Shown here one piece after another: positions 6,456-15,707 of a stretch of DNA of 64,000 nt. This DNA is from a virus: positions 107,495 to 171,494 of the IMG/VR virus record IMGVR_UViG_3300032770_000003. One strand, given 5' to 3'. A model generated the notes under the pieces. That model saw nothing but the letters and a program-made list of their open reading frames with translations, was not told the origin of the DNA and did not search any database. The stretch's first letter is position 1. The number at the start of each line of letters is the position of its first letter. Made by a program: the position numbers and the translations under genes.

Positions 6456-9400
6456 GTAGCCCTTACCGCCAGTGCCGGCGGAACACCATGGTAGTGCTCA
6501 GGCGAGCTGTGCTCAGCCTGGGTATCGAACTCCGTCTCGGCGGGCGTCTCTGCTGGCGCTGCTGATGCCTCAGGCGCTGACTCGGCCTCACCAGTGTTCA
6601 CCCAGCGTTTGGTTTGGTAGGTGCCGCCGTCTTGCCGATGCGCCGTCACCTCCTGCAGCTGCAGCGCCTTCATCATCGACGGGTCGGTGGGAATCTCGGC
6701 GTAGTCATGCACGGGCACGGAGTGGATCCACTGGCTGAACTCCGTCTCATCCGCCGTCCGATCCGTCAGGTCGATACACACGTACGGCACCGGAATCGTC
6801 GCCTCTGGCAGCGCTGCGGACGCACTCCCGATCAAGCCCTTCGCTTTGGCGTTGGCCTGCAACACCTGCATGACCACAGGGTCAATCAGCACTTCCTGTA
6901 CGAGCTGCAAAATGCGTAGCGGGTCCGGTTCCTGGCTGAAGTCATGGCCCCATTCGAGCGCCACCGTCAGCAGTGCCTGATTCACTGCCTGTTCCCAGGA
7001 CGCGTGGTAGTAGGCCACCAGGCGCTCCACCTCACGCGCGAAGGTGTGGGTCGCGTGGTAGGTCTGCAGTCCGAGCAGCGACACGCCTTGCATGTCGAGG
7101 ACACGAGACAGGTAGTGCGGTCCCATCATCCGCCGCACGTTGGGATCGACCTTGTCGCGACCTTGCGAGGGCACCGAGAAGAGGGGCATTCCCGCGGGCG
7201 TGGTGGTCTTCATCACCACGAACGCAGACAGCATCTTGTTGTCGACGTACACCTTGCGTGACCCCAACGTGACCAGAGATCCGTCGAGGATCACCGAATC
7301 AGACGTGAGCGCCGCCAGCTCGATCGCCCGCATCTTGCCCTGGTCCAACAGAGCCAAGGCAACCGCGGTCATCTGATCTTTCAGCTTGTCCGAGTCGTTG
7401 AAGAGCCCGCTGTAGTACTCCCGCAGACCCGGCAGCCGCGCATCGACGATCGTGTTCTGTTGATTGATGGCCAGCTTGGGGATCGCTCTGATGTCTGAGT
7501 GGACATAGGTGAACCTGAACTCACCCGTGTTCGGATCACGCCAACGACCAACCCACAGGTTTTTGGGGTCGTAGCGGTTGTACTTGGCGTTCCACTCGAT
7601 CTGTTCCGGATCCGCCTCCGGACAGCGGGTGATCTTCCGCCCATCCGGTGTGAAGTATTCAGGGTTCTTGTCGAAGCTGGGCTCAGAGGGATGGAGCTTG
7701 GGGTCACCGTAGAAGTCAGCTCGATCAGGATCGCCTGACGGCGCGTTGGTGTAGCGAAGCAGATTCCCGTTCTGATCACGATAGAAGTAGCGCGGGTCAT
7801 CGTCCCCGCCCTCCTTGTGATCGTAGGAGTGAGTCGGATCGACGTCCTTGTCCCGCGTGAGGATATCGAGGGCTTTGTGCAGGAGCGCCTGCTGCTCCAT
7901 CAGCATGATGACGTAGTTCACGTCGATGGACTTGGTGATGCCCAAGTCGCGGCCCATCCCCGCGTTGTTGAGCACCTCCATCAGCTTCTCGATCTTCTCG
8001 GGCTTCTGACCCTCGGGGGCCGTGCGGATGGCTCGCATGGCGGCCTTCGCCTGAGCGATGATCGGTGCCTTCTCCGGCTTCGTCTGCTCCCACTGCATGA
8101 GCGCTTGAGTCAGGCGAGGCAACACGACCTTGGGGTCGTACATCTGCTTGCGCGCGGCTGTGACCTCAGGATCTGCTAGATGCTCCGACTCTTCCGCTTC
8201 CTCCTCTGTTGCGCTCCGCCGGGCGGCTGCTCCGCCTGCATCGTCTGGTCTGTCTCTCTTGAGCCGCGTCTCTTCATCAGTGGCTGAGCGCTGAGCGTCG
8301 GCAAAGTAGTGGTTGATCTTGCCGTTCTTTCCCGCCAACCAACCAGTGAAGTCCACCTCCCCTTTGGGGTTGTAGAGATCGATCGCGGACTCGATAGCTC
8401 GATACCCGACCGAGTCGGGCAGGAGGTAGACCTGATCCGGCTTCTCCTTGCCCTCCGGGAGATCCTGGCCAATCCACTCGCCCATCACCTCGCGCTTGTT
8501 GCCAGCGAAAAAAGGGCTGTTGGTGTAGCGGTTGGCTGCATCGATCAGCTTGCCCCAGTACTGCTTGGCCGCATGCTGGATGATGTTGTTCTTCTCTTGG
8601 GGACTGACGTCCAGCTCGCGCTTGCGCGTCTGTGGATCGTAGGTCCACTTGATCGACGGGTGCCGCATCACCTCGTCCATCGAGGGAAGGGCGCGCATGT
8701 CGAGCGGTGGCTTCTCCGGCTCCTTCTCCGCGGCCGTCTCTGGCGCTGCTTCCTCGGTCTTGAGTGCGGGATGCTGTTTCGAAAACTTGCCCTTGGTCGG
8801 CGTCCGCCCCAGCGCCTCCTCAATCGCACCGTACTCGTCATCGAGCTGACTGAGTGCCCGCTGCAGCGAACCCGCGTGCCCCTCACGTCCGGGCTTGCGC
8901 AGCTCGATCGGGAACGATGGATGGTAGACCAACTTGTACTGGCGGTCAGGGTCGGTCGACCACTCGATCTTGTTCTCTTCCTTGTTCACCTTCCCGATCA
9001 CGGGAATCACGTTGAACCAAGGCCGCCCCTCCGGATCATTCACAGTCTGCGTGTTCGAGGTCTGCAGAAACCAGTGCTCATAGGAGGCGTAGCTCTTGAA
9101 GACCTTCTCCTGCGCAGACTCACCCTCCTTGCTGAAGAGGGGATCCGGTGCGCGATCTGATCGCTTCAGGCTGAGATAACCATTCCGCTTCACCGTCAAG
9201 GTCAGATCAGCCTTCAGCGCTGAGTGCTTGACGGGAACCTGCTTACCGGGTTCTGACAGAGCTTCCTGCAGCGCTGCCCGGTAGGCTTTCTCTGGCGCGA
9301 CGTCGAGCAACGCCTGCTTGACTTCGAAGCTGTGCGACTTTGGTACGACCTGGAAAGTCTGCCGCTGGTGCTCCTCGCCCGTTCGCGGATTGACATAGGT

Positions 9401-9592
9401 GTGCGCGGTGGGCTGTTCGGAGATCTCTGGGACCTGCCCAAACCCTTGGGCGCCACCCGGTTCACTGGCGTATTCGTACGTCCAGTGGTCCCCCTGCCAT
9501 TCACGACGGATGTACTTGTGGCCCGGCCGCTCTGTCGCGCCCTCTGGCGCGGGGCCCTTGAACAGATCGAGCTTCAATCCGTCGATGATCAT
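6452..9592 (-). CDS. 1046-aa protein with topoisomerase IB-like domain
   Basis: The longest protein of the window. Around residues 640-900, 'LWVGRWRDPNTGEFRFTYV' resembles the start of the topoisomerase IB catalytic region. It continues with 'TAVALALLDQGKMRAIELAA', a hairpin 'VTLGSRKVYV', and 'LQTYHATHTF', which parallels the 'FRTYNAT' box, although the usual Arg is replaced by Gln. A tag-like 'HRQDGGTYQTKRWVNTG' lies near the C-terminus and 'LKLDLFKG' at the N-terminus. The remaining regions are unassigned. ATG 9592 overlaps an upstream stop (ATGA). It may be a virion protein injected with DNA; whether it cleaves DNA is doubtful given the altered residue. Confidence 0.5.
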   Translation of the reverse strand: MIIDGLKLDLFKGPAPEGATERPGHKYIRREWQGDHWTYEYASEPGGAQGFGQVPEISEQPTAHTYVNPRTGEEHQRQTFQVVPKSHSFEVKQALLDVAPEKAYRAALQEALSEPGKQVPVKHSALKADLTLTVKRNGYLSLKRSDRAPDPLFSKEGESAQEKVFKSYASYEHWFLQTSNTQTVNDPEGRPWFNVIPVIGKVNKEENKIEWSTDPDRQYKLVYHPSFPIELRKPGREGHAGSLQRALSQLDDEYGAIEEALGRTPTKGKFSKQHPALKTEEAAPETAAEKEPEKPPLDMRALPSMDEVMRHPSIKWTYDPQTRKRELDVSPQEKNNIIQHAAKQYWGKLIDAANRYTNSPFFAGNKREVMGEWIGQDLPEGKEKPDQVYLLPDSVGYRAIESAIDLYNPKGEVDFTGWLAGKNGKINHYFADAQRSATDEETRLKRDRPDDAGGAAARRSATEEEAEESEHLADPEVTAARKQMYDPKVVLPRLTQALMQWEQTKPEKAPIIAQAKAAMRAIRTAPEGQKPEKIEKLMEVLNNAGMGRDLGITKSIDVNYVIMLMEQQALLHKALDILTRDKDVDPTHSYDHKEGGDDDPRYFYRDQNGNLLRYTNAPSGDPDRADFYGDPKLHPSEPSFDKNPEYFTPDGRKITRCPEADPEQIEWNAKYNRYDPKNLWVGRWRDPNTGEFRFTYVHSDIRAIPKLAINQQNTIVDARLPGLREYYSGLFNDSDKLKDQMTAVALALLDQGKMRAIELAALTSDSVILDGSLVTLGSRKVYVDNKMLSAFVVMKTTTPAGMPLFSVPSQGRDKVDPNVRRMMGPHYLSRVLDMQGVSLLGLQTYHATHTFAREVERLVAYYHASWEQAVNQALLTVALEWGHDFSQEPDPLRILQLVQEVLIDPVVMQVLQANAKAKGLIGSASAALPEATIPVPYVCIDLTDRTADETEFSQWIHSVPVHDYAEIPTDPSMMKALQLQEVTAHRQDGGTYQTKRWVNTGEAESAPEASAAPAETPAETEFDTQAEHSSPEHYHGVPPALAVRAT

Positions 9593-9933
9593 CTCAAGCC
9601 GAGAGTACTGTCTTCCCGTGCCAATTGGTAGCGGGTCAGCCCGCCTTCGGTGGACTCTGTAAGAAGCTTTGCTCGAACCAGCTCATCAAGGGCGTGTCTT
9701 GGAATCCCGCTGCTGGTGAGCTGCCGCCTTGTGGCTGGCCGCCGGCCGTGATCGGTGCAGTCCTGGATCCGAGAGAGTAATCCGTGGAGCCAAGGGGTTG
9801 CTTGACCGGCAAGCTTGGCGATGGCATCAAGCTGGGCTCGACGGGCGCGACGCCCAACAGATCCTGTTGATCGAGCAAGAAGCCGATGATCTCCTGGCGT
9901 GCCTGCTCTGGCTTGAGCCCCTCGAACGCGCAT
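9589..9933 (-). CDS. Overlapping ORF with winged-helix-like C-terminus (start uncertain)
   Basis: This frame overlaps the 3' end of the next gene upstream in a different register and ends with a TGA that overlaps the ATG of the 1046-residue gene. Its last 55 residues ('RRQLTSSGIPRHALDELV', 'GGLTRYQLA') look like a winged helix, whereas the overlapping C-terminus of the other frame is low complexity. The true start is unknown and probably lies well inside the listed interval. It could also be a fortuitous frame. Confidence 0.35.
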   Translation of the reverse strand: MRVRGAQARAGTPGDHRLLARSTGSVGRRARRAQLDAIAKLAGQATPWLHGLLSRIQDCTDHGRRPATRRQLTSSGIPRHALDELVRAKLLTESTEGGLTRYQLAREDSTLGLR

Positions 9934-11573
9934 GCTTCCCCCCAGATCTTCGATGCAATCTCCATCAGCTGGGGATCGGGAACAGATCCGATCCGCCCCA
10001 AGAGTTGCTGGACTCCGTAGAGTGTTTCAACGTCGATCGGCGGTGGTCCCAACGGCATGCCGGTCATGGGGTTGAGGCCCATCATCGGTGCCATCGGATT
10101 CATCATCGGTGCCGGTACTTCACTGCCCGGTACCGTCGGACCAATGTCGTTCGGCAGCAGCGCCTTTCCAACGTAGCGGCGCTTGCCACCACTGGTCTCT
10201 ATGTACTGTCCACCACGCGGTCCAAACTGTGGTGAGCCACCAAAGGAGTAGCCGTACTCACCGTAAGGAAGCTTCACATTCTCTCCCTCTTCTTTGCCCG
10301 GGATCCCAATATCCCACTCTTTCGGAGTCCTGAGCTTCGGTGCGCGGTAGTTGAATCCATACTTGGCAGCCAACGCTTGATGGACCCTGTGAGCAGCTTC
10401 GGAATGTGCATCACCCTGCACACCACGAACACCGGCGACGTTGTAGGCGTGCGAAAACAGTGCCTCATACATCAGCTTCCCCAACCCCTTCCCGCGATGA
10501 GCCTCATCCAAGCCTGAGTGCGTTTCCACAGTAGAACCGCCTTCGTCGAACACACCCTGCGTATGGTGCACCGGACCACCGACTGTGCCCACGAGGTTTT
10601 GCCCATGCCGCAGCTGGGCCTCCATCATCTCATTGTTGATGTTTCCTGTTTTCTCACCACGAAGACCAGTGTGGTTGACGGACAGTGTGTAGCCTTGCTG
10701 CTGAAGATTCTCCGGCAGCATGTGCGAGTAGTCGAGGTCCTGTTCCCACTTGCCACCGGCGGTTTGCTCCTGCTTTCTTGGCGAACCAATAGGGTTCTGA
10801 GCCAAGGCAGCAGCTTTCTCGATCTCGCGGTAGAAGATGACCCCTCTACCAGACCCCACGTAGTGGTCGTCGTCATTCTCGTCGATGGGCTCAGCGTCGT
10901 CAGTAGCCGATGACTCTAGTCTTGCCGCCATCCGCTCCCGTGCGCCTGGTTTACGTTCTTCAAGCCGATCAACCATTCGGTCAAGGTCCAACGCCTTCTT
11001 CGCCTTGTCGGCGAGCATGCGCTTGAACTCGTCGAGACTCATCTCCTTCATGTCCCCGAAATAGCGCTTGTCGCTGTAGTTCTCCAGGAACGTCGCCTTG
11101 GCCTCTCGAACTGAGACGAAGCCGAGCATGACCTTCTGTTCATCCAGGCGACTGAAGCCGGGTCGCTTCATCTGATCGATGATGAACACCTTGTCGCTGT
11201 CATCGTTCGGGCCCAGAAAGACGTCGATCTCCTCTCCGTCGAGACCCTCTGTCCGGCGGATGTAGCCGTAGGGAACAGACATCTTGGTCTGCCCTGTCTG
11301 CTTGGTCACCGGATCTTGCCAGCTCAGCATCTGACCAGCGTTGGCTTCGATCGAAATCGGAATCCCCTGAAACACCACACGCCGGACGATCTTCCGCTGC
11401 AATGCCTTCTTCCACACAACAGCCTTCGCTGGCGTGGGCGTGAAGACGTCGAAGTGACGAGCCATCTCTAGTTCGTCGGCTGAATGATCATGCTGATCAG
11501 TCAGCGACTTGGTCAGGCAGCTTCCGCCTCCGCTCGCGCAGTTCGCACAGCAGGATTTCTTCACGTCTGTCAC
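9636..11573 (-). CDS. Polyvalent-type protein: pyrophosphatase-like domain plus GNAT acetyltransferase
   Basis: 645 residues. Residues ~60-190 ('MSVPYGYIRRTEGLDGEEI', 'DVFLGPNDDSDKVFIIDQ', 'MLGFVSVREAKATFLENY') match the phage inorganic-pyrophosphatase-like domain found in polyvalent proteins. Residues ~290-410 contain a GNAT fold with the acetyl-CoA loop 'HRGKGLGKLMYEALF'. A 'GGQYIETSGGKRRYVGKA' tag and a Met/Pro-rich tail follow. The N-terminus has a Cys cluster (CCANCASGGGSC). GTG start at 11573 overlaps the previous stop (GTGA). Likely packaged or structural; the substrates are unknown. Confidence 0.65.
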   Translation of the reverse strand: MTDVKKSCCANCASGGGSCLTKSLTDQHDHSADELEMARHFDVFTPTPAKAVVWKKALQRKIVRRVVFQGIPISIEANAGQMLSWQDPVTKQTGQTKMSVPYGYIRRTEGLDGEEIDVFLGPNDDSDKVFIIDQMKRPGFSRLDEQKVMLGFVSVREAKATFLENYSDKRYFGDMKEMSLDEFKRMLADKAKKALDLDRMVDRLEERKPGARERMAARLESSATDDAEPIDENDDDHYVGSGRGVIFYREIEKAAALAQNPIGSPRKQEQTAGGKWEQDLDYSHMLPENLQQQGYTLSVNHTGLRGEKTGNINNEMMEAQLRHGQNLVGTVGGPVHHTQGVFDEGGSTVETHSGLDEAHRGKGLGKLMYEALFSHAYNVAGVRGVQGDAHSEAAHRVHQALAAKYGFNYRAPKLRTPKEWDIGIPGKEEGENVKLPYGEYGYSFGGSPQFGPRGGQYIETSGGKRRYVGKALLPNDIGPTVPGSEVPAPMMNPMAPMMGLNPMTGMPLGPPPIDVETLYGVQQLLGRIGSVPDPQLMEIASKIWGEACAFEGLKPEQARQEIIGFLLDQQDLLGVAPVEPSLMPSPSLPVKQPLGSTDYSLGSRTAPITAGGQPQGGSSPAAGFQDTPLMSWFEQSFLQSPPKAG

Positions 11574-11716
11574 GCCGCCTTCGGACCGTCGCCGTCCCCT
11601 TCATCGTCATCGTCGTCAGGGTCAAACCAGAAGGGGTCGGGGCGGTACATGGCACCAGGCTCCGCGGTGCCATCATCGCCTTCGAGCGGGAGTTGTTCGT
11701 CATCAGGAGGAGCCAT
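11570..11716 (-). CDS. Small acidic protein, 48 aa
   Basis: ATG at 11716 reads 'MAPPDDEQLPLEGDDG...' and ends in an Asp-rich tail. It sits between the membrane/coiled-coil protein and the GNAT fusion and overlaps the latter's GTG start. The packing and the tight overlap support it; function is unknown. Confidence 0.6.
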   Translation of the reverse strand: MAPPDDEQLPLEGDDGTAEPGAMYRPDPFWFDPDDDDDEGDGDGPKAA

Positions 11717-11719
11717 ATG

Positions 11720-11980
11720 TCAGAAGCCTTTCTTAGGAGGAGGCGTCGGCAACAGATGTCTGTGGTCGTACTCATTCAACCTGTGGTCGCACTCGTTCAG
11801 CTTGGCGTCCATCTCGTACACGTGTTCAGTCAGACCAGCCATTTTGTTCGCGAGATCGTGTACGCGTTTGCGCAGCATATTGAGTTCTCGTGCCGTGTTT
11901 CGCGACTGCCAGAGCATGCCACCGAATGTCGAAGCTACCGCCAAAGCACTAATAATCAGCGTGATGTCGAGATTAACCAT
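11720..11980 (-). CDS. Small membrane-anchored coiled-coil protein (XhlA/holin-accessory-like)
   Basis: 86 residues. One N-terminal transmembrane segment ('LDITLIISALAVASTFGGML') is followed by about 50 residues of heptad-rich coiled coil ('LRKRVHDLANKMAGLTEHV') and a Pro-rich tail. The shape is like phage haemolysin XhlA or spanin-type lysis accessories, but the family is not certain. The 57-nt gap to the next gene shows no motif. Confidence 0.6.
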   Translation of the reverse strand: MVNLDITLIISALAVASTFGGMLWQSRNTARELNMLRKRVHDLANKMAGLTEHVYEMDAKLNECDHRLNEYDHRHLLPTPPPKKGF

Positions 11981-12037
11981 CGGGTTAAGAGTAGCGTCAC
12001 CCGACCTGACCTTTGCAAAGATTTCTTGCAGTGCTGC

Positions 12038-14362
12038 TTACAGATACGTCGATAACCAACTTTGTAGGGCCTTGTAGGCAGTTGGCTCGATCGGCGTCTG
12101 CTGACTCCCTGCATTCGTCGGCGGTGCCGCTGGTCCTACCATCCTGGTAGGACGGGGCATACCCATCGGCGCCTGGACTGTGCTGGAGCCCGCACTCGGC
12201 TGTACCTGGTACATGCCCGGGATTGGCCCTTGTCGCTGGGTAGTCGGCATTGGGTTACCAACCTGTGGCTTTCCTTGATCAGGATTGAGAAGACCCTGCA
12301 AACTCGCGAATGGATCTCTCGGTGTAGACCCAGATGGTGAGCCGCCTGGAGGTCCCGCCGGTCCCCCTGGTCCCATGCCCTGGGTCCCCATGGGGGGCTG
12401 TCCCTGGGGCGTGCCCATCGGCGGTTGGCCCGGGTTCGAGGACGGTGGCTGAGCCGCGGGCGGGGGCATCTGCGGCTTGGGCATCTGCATGCTCGGCAGC
12501 CCGGGTGCCTGCCCGGACGGGGCTCCGGCACCTGGTTGACCACCAGCCTGCGGCATGGCCGGACGCATCATGTTCGGTGCCCCTGGCTGGGGGCCGCCCA
12601 TGGGCCCGCCACCGCCTGGAGGTGTCATTCCTCCCCCCGGAGGTCCGCCGCTGTTCGGAGGCGGCCCGCCACCCATGGGTGGAACGCCACCGCCCATTCC
12701 AGGAGGTCGGGACGGAGGAGTCATACCGCCGCCCCCCGGCGGCTGCATTCCGCCCATGCCCTGTCCGCCACCCATCCCAGGTGCACCACCCATAGGAGGC
12801 GGTGTAGGGGGGCGTGGGGGCGCAGGGGGCTGCATCCCACCCGGACTCATCATCGATTGGCCCCCGGGCGGCGGCGAGGGAGGTGGAGCTGGTGGTTGGC
12901 CGCCCATTCCCCCTCCACCCATCCCGCCTGGCATCTGTGGCGGCCTGACCTGCCCTGGAGGAGGTTGGCCAGCTCCCATCGCGCCCATCCCTGGCATCGC
13001 GCTCTGACCCATCCCTGGCGGCATGGGAGGCGGCGCAGGCTTCGCGAGCGCGGGTCCGGGCGGCTGCCCCCCCATACCACCTCCGGGCGGCGCTCCCCCG
13101 AATTGCGGCCCGCCCGGAGGTGGCGAGGGAGAACCCATTCCCTGAGATCCGGGAGGCGGTCCCATCCCCGGCATGCCTGGACCCTGACCCGGTGTCGGGG
13201 GCGTCGCCCCGCCCATCCCGGGCGGCTTGGGCATCTGAGCCATGGGCATCCCAGCTCCCGCGCCCTGCGTGTTCGGCTGGGTCGCACCCGGACCTGGCAT
13301 CATCGTGCGCCCACCCTGCGGCGTGCTCATCGGCGGTCCCTGCGGGGGCTGGAACTTCTGAGCGAAACGCTCCATGGGGCTCTGTGAGTCAGATCCCATC
13401 TGTTTGTGCGCCGCCGACGCTTGCAGGTGCTGGGAAGCTTCCTGGGGGCTGCCAGCGGCGCCTGCCAGCTTCTCGTGCTGAGCGGCTGCAGCTTCGTGAT
13501 CCTGCTTGTCGAAATCCTTGTGAGCAGGGTGGAAAGGGTCGGCGTAGATCGGAATCCCAGAGGGAGCGAGTCCGATCGGGTTCCCCTGGTGAGGTATCTG
13601 CTGCGGCTGCGAGGCTCCCCGCATCCCCACACCAGGGATCTGGGGAGCGCCCTGACCCATGGGCGGCTGTTGATGCTGCTGCTGTTGCAGCGGAACATCC
13701 ATCGTCCCGAGTGCCTTAGTAAACGACTTCAGGATGTCAATGGATTTGTTCGCAAAGTAGTTCGGATCTTTGCTTAGCTTCGAGTGGGCACCCTCAGCCA
13801 TGCTGTGAGCTGCTGCTCTTCCGGCGGCGAGTTCCTTGCTCGCGTAGCTTTGCTTGGCATATTCCTGCGCGACTGGTTTATTGCCACCAGCATAAGCATT
13901 GGAACGTTCTGTCGCCGCCCGCTTGTTATGCATTTTGGCAGCGTCTTCATGATCTTCTTTCGTGAAATCAGCATGCTGTTGCTGGTGCGCTTTGATCTCT
14001 TGCTTCAGCTTGTCGGTAGCGTCCGTGCCACCAGATTGGGCTGAACGTGCTGCTGACACAAAAGAGTCATTAGGACCGTAAACAGGCTTCCCCGATCGCG
14101 TGTGGCCGATGACGTTGCCACCCCGCGATCCCTCGCCGCCGCCCGCCTTGAGCACCAGCTCCGGATTCACTTCGGGCGCGAAGCGGTTGGGCTGGAAGGC
14201 AGACGGGTAGCCGTGGAAGGCACCTCTGCGCGTGATGGGAGTTCCCATGCGGAAGTGTTCTTCGGCACGCGCCTGGTGGGTCTGGGCCTTTTCGATGGGC
14301 TCAGCGAATTGCGGATCGGCCCAGTTCAGTGGTCGCTTGGAGCCAAAATCGAAGTTGCTCAT
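12038..14362 (-). CDS. Large Pro/Gly/Met-rich virion protein
   Basis: 774 residues. The N-terminal 230 are ordered: a 'GGNVIGHTRSGKPVYGP' motif, then 'HADFTKEDHEDAAKMHNKRA', helical and His/Ala-rich. A second degenerate copy ('GNPIGLAPSGIPIYADPF', 'HPAHKDFDKQDHEAAAAQH') occurs near residue 265. From ~350 to 720 the protein is a low-complexity PPGGGMGGQPP-type tract. Two other operon proteins share the 'GxTxSGKPxY' motif. Probably structural or scaffolding; function is inferred from position only. Confidence 0.6.
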   Translation of the reverse strand: MSNFDFGSKRPLNWADPQFAEPIEKAQTHQARAEEHFRMGTPITRRGAFHGYPSAFQPNRFAPEVNPELVLKAGGGEGSRGGNVIGHTRSGKPVYGPNDSFVSAARSAQSGGTDATDKLKQEIKAHQQQHADFTKEDHEDAAKMHNKRAATERSNAYAGGNKPVAQEYAKQSYASKELAAGRAAAHSMAEGAHSKLSKDPNYFANKSIDILKSFTKALGTMDVPLQQQQHQQPPMGQGAPQIPGVGMRGASQPQQIPHQGNPIGLAPSGIPIYADPFHPAHKDFDKQDHEAAAAQHEKLAGAAGSPQEASQHLQASAAHKQMGSDSQSPMERFAQKFQPPQGPPMSTPQGGRTMMPGPGATQPNTQGAGAGMPMAQMPKPPGMGGATPPTPGQGPGMPGMGPPPGSQGMGSPSPPPGGPQFGGAPPGGGMGGQPPGPALAKPAPPPMPPGMGQSAMPGMGAMGAGQPPPGQVRPPQMPGGMGGGGMGGQPPAPPPSPPPGGQSMMSPGGMQPPAPPRPPTPPPMGGAPGMGGGQGMGGMQPPGGGGMTPPSRPPGMGGGVPPMGGGPPPNSGGPPGGGMTPPGGGGPMGGPQPGAPNMMRPAMPQAGGQPGAGAPSGQAPGLPSMQMPKPQMPPPAAQPPSSNPGQPPMGTPQGQPPMGTQGMGPGGPAGPPGGSPSGSTPRDPFASLQGLLNPDQGKPQVGNPMPTTQRQGPIPGMYQVQPSAGSSTVQAPMGMPRPTRMVGPAAPPTNAGSQQTPIEPTAYKALQSWLSTYL

Positions 14363-14365
14363 GGG

Positions 14366-14848
14366 TTATCCAATCCCGTTTCGGGTCACGTGGCGGCCCT
14401 CCACCGAGCTTCCGCCAAGACCCGCGTTCCAGTTCTCTTCCTCGCGGAGCTGAGCTTCCACCAGCTGCCGGACCTTGTCCTTCTCACTCGGTGAGAACTG
14501 AGTGAGGATCTCTGCTTGCTGTGGTTCCATGTTCCGGAACCGCTGCGGATACATCACCGTCAGCAGCGCCAGATGGATAGGCAGAAGCGCGTATGGCTGA
14601 GCACTGTTGTGGACAGCATCGATCACCATGTTCTTGGCCCACTCGTAATCGAGCGTTCCATCCGGGTTGCGCCGGATGGTAGCCATTGCATGCGTGCTCG
14701 GTCGGTCATCCATGCCCTTGTACTGGGGGACGAAGCGCTGATGCGGCTGCGCCGACTCCCAGCTCGGATTCACCTGCTGACCCGTCGCCTTGATCAGACG
14801 AGGGTCTTGGATCCACAGGGGCAGTCTCGATCCGTGATCTCCAGTCAT
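14366..14848 (-). CDS. Hypothetical head-module protein, 160 aa
   Basis: I choose ATG 14848, which overlaps the upstream stop (ATGA), rather than the longer frame to 14911. Sequence features are a Trp-rich N-terminus ('LPLWIQDPRLIKATG') and a helical C-terminal half ('MEPQQAEILTQFSPSEKDKV'). No domain is recognised. It lies between a small membrane protein and the Pro/Gly-rich virion protein. Confidence 0.6.
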   Translation of the reverse strand: MTGDHGSRLPLWIQDPRLIKATGQQVNPSWESAQPHQRFVPQYKGMDDRPSTHAMATIRRNPDGTLDYEWAKNMVIDAVHNSAQPYALLPIHLALLTVMYPQRFRNMEPQQAEILTQFSPSEKDKVRQLVEAQLREEENWNAGLGGSSVEGRHVTRNGIG

Positions 14849-15060
14849 GGCTTCTTGATCTCGATGGTTGCGGGTGGGGGAGGAGGAGACGTGGGAGGGG
14901 TTGGATTCCAAAGCGTCTCTGAGCGAGCGAGCGCTGCGAGCGCGTAGCCCAGCCCAGCGAAAGCGACACTGAAGGGAGCCAGTGACGGAATGTTGATCTG
15001 GCTGGCTGAGGTAAACACAGCTCCAGCGATCAGCAGAATGAGAGTCTGTGCCTTGTTCAT
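14845..15060 (-). CDS. Small two-helix membrane protein (holin-like)
   Basis: 71 residues with two hydrophobic segments ('LILLIAGAVFTSASQI' and 'APFSVAFAGLGYALAALA') and a Pro-rich cytoplasmic-type tail. Topology and size would fit a small holin, though no lysin is adjacent. The ATG overlaps the upstream stop. Confidence 0.55.
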   Translation of the reverse strand: MNKAQTLILLIAGAVFTSASQINIPSLAPFSVAFAGLGYALAALARSETLWNPTPPTSPPPPPATIEIKKP

Positions 15061-15698
15061 TGTTTTTTCAGCTCCTCTAGACCAGGTTTCGTGTTCATCA
15101 AGTCAGTCATCAAACCACTGAGATCGTGCTGACCTTCGCCAGACTTCGCTCTGCCAGCTCCGCCTGAGATGAACGTACCGATCGAGGGATCACGATGCGG
15201 GTTGGCCTTGTTTGTGTTGAGGTAGAGCTGATCGTGTCGCTCATCCGCTAGGTCAGCATCTGACCGCGGATAGTCGCGATTGGTGTGGTCGAACGTGCGG
15301 GCCCACTTGACTGGATCGATGCCCTTGAGCACCAGTGCCGGCTCTTCCACGATCGCGAGGTAGAGATGCGGCGCCGACTTCTTCGCGTAGATGGGCTTGC
15401 CGCTAGAGGTATGCCCGGTGATGTGCCCACCCCGTGAGCCTTCACCACTCTCCTTACCTCCTCCCCCACTCGGTTTGGCAAACCGGCGAAGGCTCTCATC
15501 CCCGCCGCGCCACTTCGGGTTGGGACTGTCATCGGGCCACTCATCGTCATCGAGTTGGTAGTTGGGTTCGAAGCGTTGGTACTTGAACTTGTTGCCGTAG
15601 AGGTCGACACCGCTGCCGCTGGTGAACCCCTCCTCTTCAGCGGATCCTTTTTTCGCCTTGAAGACTGAGACATCCGGAATGGCAAGATAAAGACGCAC
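15057..15698 (-). CDS. Virion-module protein with 'GHTSSGKPIY' motif
   Basis: 213 residues, hydrophilic. The central 'RGGHITGHTSSGKPIYAKK' is the same short motif seen in the 774- and 536-residue neighbours, followed by 'LYLAIVEEPALVLKGIDP'. It is an unrecognised phage protein co-transcribed with the portal group. Confidence 0.6.
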   Translation of the reverse strand: MRLYLAIPDVSVFKAKKGSAEEEGFTSGSGVDLYGNKFKYQRFEPNYQLDDDEWPDDSPNPKWRGGDESLRRFAKPSGGGGKESGEGSRGGHITGHTSSGKPIYAKKSAPHLYLAIVEEPALVLKGIDPVKWARTFDHTNRDYPRSDADLADERHDQLYLNTNKANPHRDPSIGTFISGGAGRAKSGEGQHDLSGLMTDLMNTKPGLEELKKQ

Positions 15699-15707
15699 GG
15701 AAGCCCC

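Noticed and set aside
12425-13387. Long Arg/Pro/His-rich + strand ORFs
   Set aside because: Complement of the low-complexity PPGGGM region of the virion protein; composition artefact.
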